Shown piece by piece: positions 60,613 through 64,000 of a DNA stretch of 64,000 nucleotides (within the stretch, counting starts at the first letter, position 1; every line of letters starts with the position of its first letter). The stretch lies in assembly GCA_023439045.1 (NCBI GenBank), contig JAEXOY010000021.1:124001-188000 (forward strand), in the 5' to 3' direction. The translations under genes were made by a program, and so were the position numbers. The notes below the pieces were generated by a model, which was given only the letters and a program-made list of their open reading frames with translations, did not search any database and was not told the DNA's origin. Origin of the DNA: Bacillota bacterium. GTDB lineage: Bacteria > Bacillota > Clostridia > Acetivibrionales > DSM-1351.

Positions 60613-61251
60613 TTGGCTTTTTTCTTGATGCTTGTAAAGGGAATGGTGGTTACCCTAGAAATTTTTCTGCTCACATTGATTTTTTCAATTCCTTTAGGAA
60701 TGTTGGTTTCATTTGGCAGAAAATCTAAAATAGCACCGTTAAGGTGGCTTATAGGTGTATACATATCTATAATGAGGGGAACACCACTGATATTACAGCT
60801 AGTTGTTGTTTTCTATGGCCCTTACTATGTTTTTGGACCTGATGCAATGATGGCGAGGTTTATGGCGGCTGTTGTTGCCTTTACCCTAAACTATGCTGCT
60901 TACTTTTGTGAGATTTTCAGAGGTGGGATTGAATCAATACCAAAGGGGCAGTATGAAGCTGGTGAAGTTCTAGGCTTTACAAAAGGGCAGACTTTTTTCA
61001 GAATAATACTTCCACAGGTTATAAAGAGAATACTACCTCCAATCAGTAATGAGGTTATTACGCTTGTAAAAGATACAGCACTTGTACAGATAATAGGGGT
61101 TGCTGAAATATTCAGGGCAGCGTTTAATGAATCCAGCAGATTGGGAGCCATCGCACCATTGTTTTGGGCAGGCTTGTTCTACTATGTTATGAACCTGATA
61201 GTTGCCCAGCTTTTTGCAATTGCAGAGAAAAAGCTGAATTATTATAGATAA
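60613..61251 (+). CDS. Polar amino acid ABC transporter permease
   Basis: The 212-residue protein has five helices, an N-terminal MLVKGMVVTLEIFLLTLIF and the coupling loop EAGEVLGFTKGQTFFRIILPQ. It works as a homodimer with the ATPase encoded next. The start is TTG at 60613, with GGGGGAG about 7 nt upstream. It ends 15 bp before the chosen ATPase start. Confidence 0.93.
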   Translation: MAFFLMLVKGMVVTLEIFLLTLIFSIPLGMLVSFGRKSKIAPLRWLIGVYISIMRGTPLILQLVVVFYGPYYVFGPDAMMARFMAAVVAFTLNYAAYFCEIFRGGIESIPKGQYEAGEVLGFTKGQTFFRIILPQVIKRILPPISNEVITLVKDTALVQIIGVAEIFRAAFNESSRLGAIAPLFWAGLFYYVMNLIVAQLFAIAEKKLNYYR

Positions 61252-61266
61252 AGGGAAGTGTTTAAT

Positions 61267-62028
61267 ATGGATATGATTAGGGCATCAAACATTTACAAGA
61301 GTTTTGATGGAAATACCGTACTTGATGGCATATCGATAAATGTTCATAAGGGTGAAGTTGTTGCAATAATTGGTCCATCGGGCTCGGGCAAAAGTACATT
61401 GCTCAGGTGTATCAATTTGCTTGAAAAAATTGATAGCGGTGAAATAGTAGTAGAGGAAGAAACAATGGTAACTACCGTTAATGATAAGGCGGTTTATGCG
61501 GATAAAAATGAACTTAGAAAGATAAGGCTCAAGGTGGGGCTGGTTTTCCAGAACTTTAACCTATTTCCCCATTTTAGCGTCCTTAGAAATATAATGGAAG
61601 CCCCTATGCATGTCGAAAAGGTATCAAAGCAAGCCGCTGAAGAGACTGCAAAAGCGCTTTTGGCCAAAATGGGATTAGAGGATAAGGCCAATGCTTATCC
61701 TTATCAGCTCTCTGGTGGACAGCAGCAAAGAGTTGCCATAGCCAGAGCACTAGCATTAAATCCAGACGTATTATTCTTTGATGAACCTACCTCGGCACTT
61801 GACCCAGAGCTTACTATTGAAGTTATGAAGGTTATCAGAAAGTTGGCAGAAGAGCATATGACAATGGTGGTGGTTACACATGAAATGAGCTTTGCCAGGG
61901 ACGTAGCAGATAGGGTAATCTTTATGGACAACGGACAGATTATTGAAGAGGGTGACCCGAAAGTAATTTTCAGCAATCCATCAAGTGAGAGAACTAAGGC
62001 ATTCTTGAGTGGTTTTGCCGACAAGTAA
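61267..62028 (+). CDS. Polar amino acid ABC transporter ATPase
   Basis: The 253-residue ATPase has Walker A GPSGSGKST, Q-loop VFQNFNLFPH, signature LSGGQQQRVA, Walker B VLFFDEPTSALD and switch His in VTHEM, as in GlnQ-type proteins. I start at the ATG at 61267, with GGGAAG 8 nt upstream; the GTG at 61258 is in frame but overlaps the ribosome site. It completes the three-gene importer. Confidence 0.94.
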   Translation: MDMIRASNIYKSFDGNTVLDGISINVHKGEVVAIIGPSGSGKSTLLRCINLLEKIDSGEIVVEEETMVTTVNDKAVYADKNELRKIRLKVGLVFQNFNLFPHFSVLRNIMEAPMHVEKVSKQAAEETAKALLAKMGLEDKANAYPYQLSGGQQQRVAIARALALNPDVLFFDEPTSALDPELTIEVMKVIRKLAEEHMTMVVVTHEMSFARDVADRVIFMDNGQIIEEGDPKVIFSNPSSERTKAFLSGFADK

Positions 62029-62123
62029 AATTTTATTATTTGCTATGGATTAAGAGGTTGCTTTTATCAGCTTGCACTATTGATTGATGATTTTATTAAT
62101 TGAATTTTAAGAAATTATATATC

Positions 62124-62166
62124 CAAATCCTGTATGATACCTTCTATTTCATGCAGGATTTTTCAT
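62124..62166 (+). terminator. Terminator after the amino acid importer operon
   Basis: AAATCCTGTATGA pairs with TTCATGCAGGATTT, followed by TTCAT. Confidence 0.82.
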
Positions 62167-62215
62167 ATTTCTATTTAATTTTACATTTTAATTTAACTAA
62201 TTTTTATTACCTATA

Positions 62216-62344
62216 TTGACATTATATTTAGGGTGTGATAAAACATTAATTGTTTGTTTACTGAAACTAAACAAAAAGTTTACTCAGCTAAAACAAACAG
62301 CTAAGAAGAACATAATATTAAACAAAAAGTTCATATATGTGAAC
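62216..62344 (+). promoter_or_regulatory. Promoter and candidate operators of the XRE-cupin/potA unit
   Basis: TTGACA (62216-62221), a 17-bp spacer and TAAAAC (62239-62244). Near the start point lies TTGTTTACTGAAACTAAACAA in part (arms TTGTTTA and TAAACAA, 62250-62270). A 13-bp direct repeat TAAACAAAAAGTT occurs at about 62268 and 62319, and GTTCATATATGTGAAC (62329-62344) is an inverted repeat with 5-bp arms. These account for the gene-free stretch and suggest self-control by the XRE protein. Confidence 0.6.
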
Positions 62345-62360
62345 AAATTGAGGTACAGAT

Positions 62361-62900
62361 ATGAATATTGGTGAAAAGATAAAACAGCTTCGTATAAAGA
62401 ATGGGCTGACTCAAGAGGAACTTGCCAGCAGATGTGAGCTCTCTAAGGGTTTCATCTCTCAGTTGGAGAGGGATTTGACGTCGCCTTCTATTGCTACACT
62501 AATGGACATATTGGAATCTTTGGGTACAAATATTAAAGACTTTTTTAATGAAACTATCAATGAAAAGGTAGTTTTCAAAAAAGAAGATGTTTTTGAGAAA
62601 GAAGATAAAGAATTGGGCTTTGTTTTGCACTGGTTAGTTACCAACTCTCAGAAGAATTCAATGGAGCCTATTCTCGTTAAACTTGCACCTGATGGATGCT
62701 CAGAAATGGATGATCCTCATGACGGTGAAGAGTTTGGATATGTACTAGCAGGTAGCATTAATGTTTTACTGGGGGCTCAAAAGTTTAAGGTTAAAAAAGG
62801 CGAAAGCTTCTACTTTAAACCATCAGTCACTCACAGAATTTCTAATGCTTCCAAAAGTGAAGCAGTGGTGCTATGGATATCGTCACCACCAAGCTTTTAG
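62361..62900 (+). CDS. XRE-cupin transcriptional regulator
   Basis: The 179-residue protein has an N-terminal helix-turn-helix (1-62; KNGLTQEELASRCELSKGFI and SPSIATLMDILESLG) and a C-terminal cupin (about 105-178) with DDPHDGEEFGYVLAG and KGESFYFKPSVTHRI. This architecture is common for regulators beside polyamine transport genes, where the cupin senses the ligand. GAGGTACAG lies before the ATG. potA starts 85 bp downstream. Confidence 0.92.
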   Translation: MNIGEKIKQLRIKNGLTQEELASRCELSKGFISQLERDLTSPSIATLMDILESLGTNIKDFFNETINEKVVFKKEDVFEKEDKELGFVLHWLVTNSQKNSMEPILVKLAPDGCSEMDDPHDGEEFGYVLAGSINVLLGAQKFKVKKGESFYFKPSVTHRISNASKSEAVVLWISSPPSF

Positions 62901-62985
62901 AAATTGAAAAAAGTTGTGTAAAATAGTTCAAAATACAGATAATAACTATTAATAATTAGTCCAAATTGATAACGGAGGGGCAAGA

Positions 62986-64000
62986 ATGAAAGACAGCCAA
63001 CAACTCATTCTGCTGAAGGATATCAGCAAGAGCTTTGATGATAGTCAAGTACTAGATAATATAAATTTATATGTATTGAAAAATGAATTTGTTACGTTTT
63101 TAGGTCCAAGTGGCTGTGGAAAAACAACTACCCTCAGGATTATAGGCGGTTTTGAAACGCCTGATAGCGGAGATGTGTTTTTTGATGGAGTGAGGATAAA
63201 TAATCTACCTCCGTATCAGAGAAAAGTTAATACGGTTTTTCAAAAGTATGCCCTTTTTCCTCATATGAATGTATATGAGAACATAGCATTCGGACTCAAG
63301 ATCAAGAAAATGGATAAAGCCACCATTACAAAAAAGGTGGACGAAATACTTGAGCTTGTTAACCTGAAAGGTTTCCAAAGACGTTCGGTTGAACAGCTTT
63401 CGGGAGGGCAGCAGCAGAGAGTAGCAATCGCAAGGGCTTTAGTAAATGAACCGGAGGTATTGCTGCTGGACGAACCGCTGGGTGCTTTGGATTTAAAATT
63501 AAGAAAAGAGATGCAGATAGAGCTTAAAAACATACATAAGCGAACAGGTATCACCTTCGTGTATGTTACACATGACCAGGAAGAAGCACTTACCATGTCT
63601 GACACTATTGTTGTCATGAATGAAGGTAAGATTCAGCAGATTGGCACGCCCGAGATGATCTATAATGAGCCAAAGAATGCTTTTGTAGCAGCTTTTATAG
63701 GCGAAAGTAATATTATTAGTGGCAGAATGTTACAGGACTACTCAGTTGAGTTTGCAAACCATACCTTTGAATGTGTTGATAAAGGCTTTGCTATTAATGA
63801 AGAAATAGATGCAGTAATCAGGCCGGAGGACATTTACCTAGTAAATCATGGCACAGGAATGATAACTGGCACTGTTAAATCAGTAACCTTTAAAGGCGTA
63901 CATTATGAAATGCAGGTACAGACAGACTCCTTCCTCTGGACTATTCATAGTACAGCAATGTCGCAGGTTGGTAGTTTGGTGGACCTTATTATTAAACCAA
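62986..64000 (+). CDS. potA: Spermidine/putrescine ABC transporter ATPase, 3' end cut by window
   Basis: I translated this frame by hand; it is open from the ATG at 62986 to the window edge (338 codons) and goes on outside. It has Walker A GPSGCGKTT, Q-loop VFQKYALFPHM, signature LSGGQQQRVA, Walker B VLLLDEPLGALD and a C-terminal TOBE domain (about 270 on) with AVIRPEDIYL. GGAGGGG lies 6 nt before the ATG. potB, potC and potD are expected beyond the edge. Control by the preceding XRE-cupin protein is likely. Confidence 0.93.
   Translation, partial: MKDSQQLILLKDISKSFDDSQVLDNINLYVLKNEFVTFLGPSGCGKTTTLRIIGGFETPDSGDVFFDGVRINNLPPYQRKVNTVFQKYALFPHMNVYENIAFGLKIKKMDKATITKKVDEILELVNLKGFQRRSVEQLSGGQQQRVAIARALVNEPEVLLLDEPLGALDLKLRKEMQIELKNIHKRTGITFVYVTHDQEEALTMSDTIVVMNEGKIQQIGTPEMIYNEPKNAFVAAFIGESNIISGRMLQDYSVEFANHTFECVDKGFAINEEIDAVIRPEDIYLVNHGTGMITGTVKSVTFKGVHYEMQVQTDSFLWTIHSTAMSQVGSLVDLIIKP

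Overview
The window looks like a chromosomal piece of a mesophilic, spore-forming clostridium, most like the cellulolytic Ruminiclostridium group. The reasons are low G+C content, strong GGAGG-type ribosome binding sites with frequent TTG or GTG starts, a spore photoproduct lyase, DUF4358 and DUF2812 proteins, an M23 peptidase/polysaccharide deacetylase pair, and many two-component systems. I found no rRNA, tRNA, CRISPR array, insertion sequence or prophage. The species placement is inference from gene families only.

Region by region: 1-2.8 kb holds a leftward envelope pair (LtaS-like synthase, cut by the window edge, and CapA-like protein). From 3.0 to 5.9 kb are deoB and the cobamide nucleotide-loop genes cobU and cobS. 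From 6.1 to 12.6 kb is a leftward corrinoid-methyltransferase support locus: corrinoid protein, PocR/AraC regulator, DUF1638 protein, cobT, RACo-type corrinoid activator and DUF2148 Fe-S protein. From 12.7 to 15.5 kb is pstSCA behind a three-repeat Pho box, with no pstB. From 15.8 to 24 kb are an NSS transporter, splB with a sigma-G-like promoter, two tandem-duplicated chemoreceptors (with a relic of the splB start between them) and a TIGR00300 enzyme. From 24 to 33 kb are trmB, an XRE regulator, corA, a lysine riboswitch driving an NhaC-family transporter, a structured intergenic repeat, a PfkB kinase, DUF6512, crcB and a class V aminotransferase.

From 33 to 45 kb are a GH2 glycosidase, a kinase-regulator-kinase set followed by a small exported protein, a DMT transporter with a divergent AraC regulator, an orphan 7TM hybrid-sensor kinase and a DUF4358 lipoprotein. 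From 45 to 56 kb are an MtaA-like methyltransferase, a membrane-anchored 5'-nucleotidase, a PadR-DUF2812-ABC exporter operon, manA, an ECF pair (CbiQ/CbiO) and a TPR protein. From 56 to 64 kb are a formate/nitrite channel, a PQ-loop protein, a deacetylase and M23 peptidase, a glutamine-type ABC importer, and an XRE-cupin regulator followed by potA, cut by the window edge.

The main functional theme is cobamide chemistry. CobU, CobS and CobT (lower-ligand assembly), a corrinoid protein, its reductive activator and an MtaA-like methyltransferase are all present, but the substrate-specific methyltransferase (MtxB) is not. Structural features no gene explains are: a 49-bp identical dispersed repeat with a long nested hairpin in its fuller copy; short tandem repeats that repeatedly sit on or just past stop codons; six 15-bp repeats behind a PadR promoter; and a relic showing that the chemoreceptor duplication carried the neighbouring gene start.
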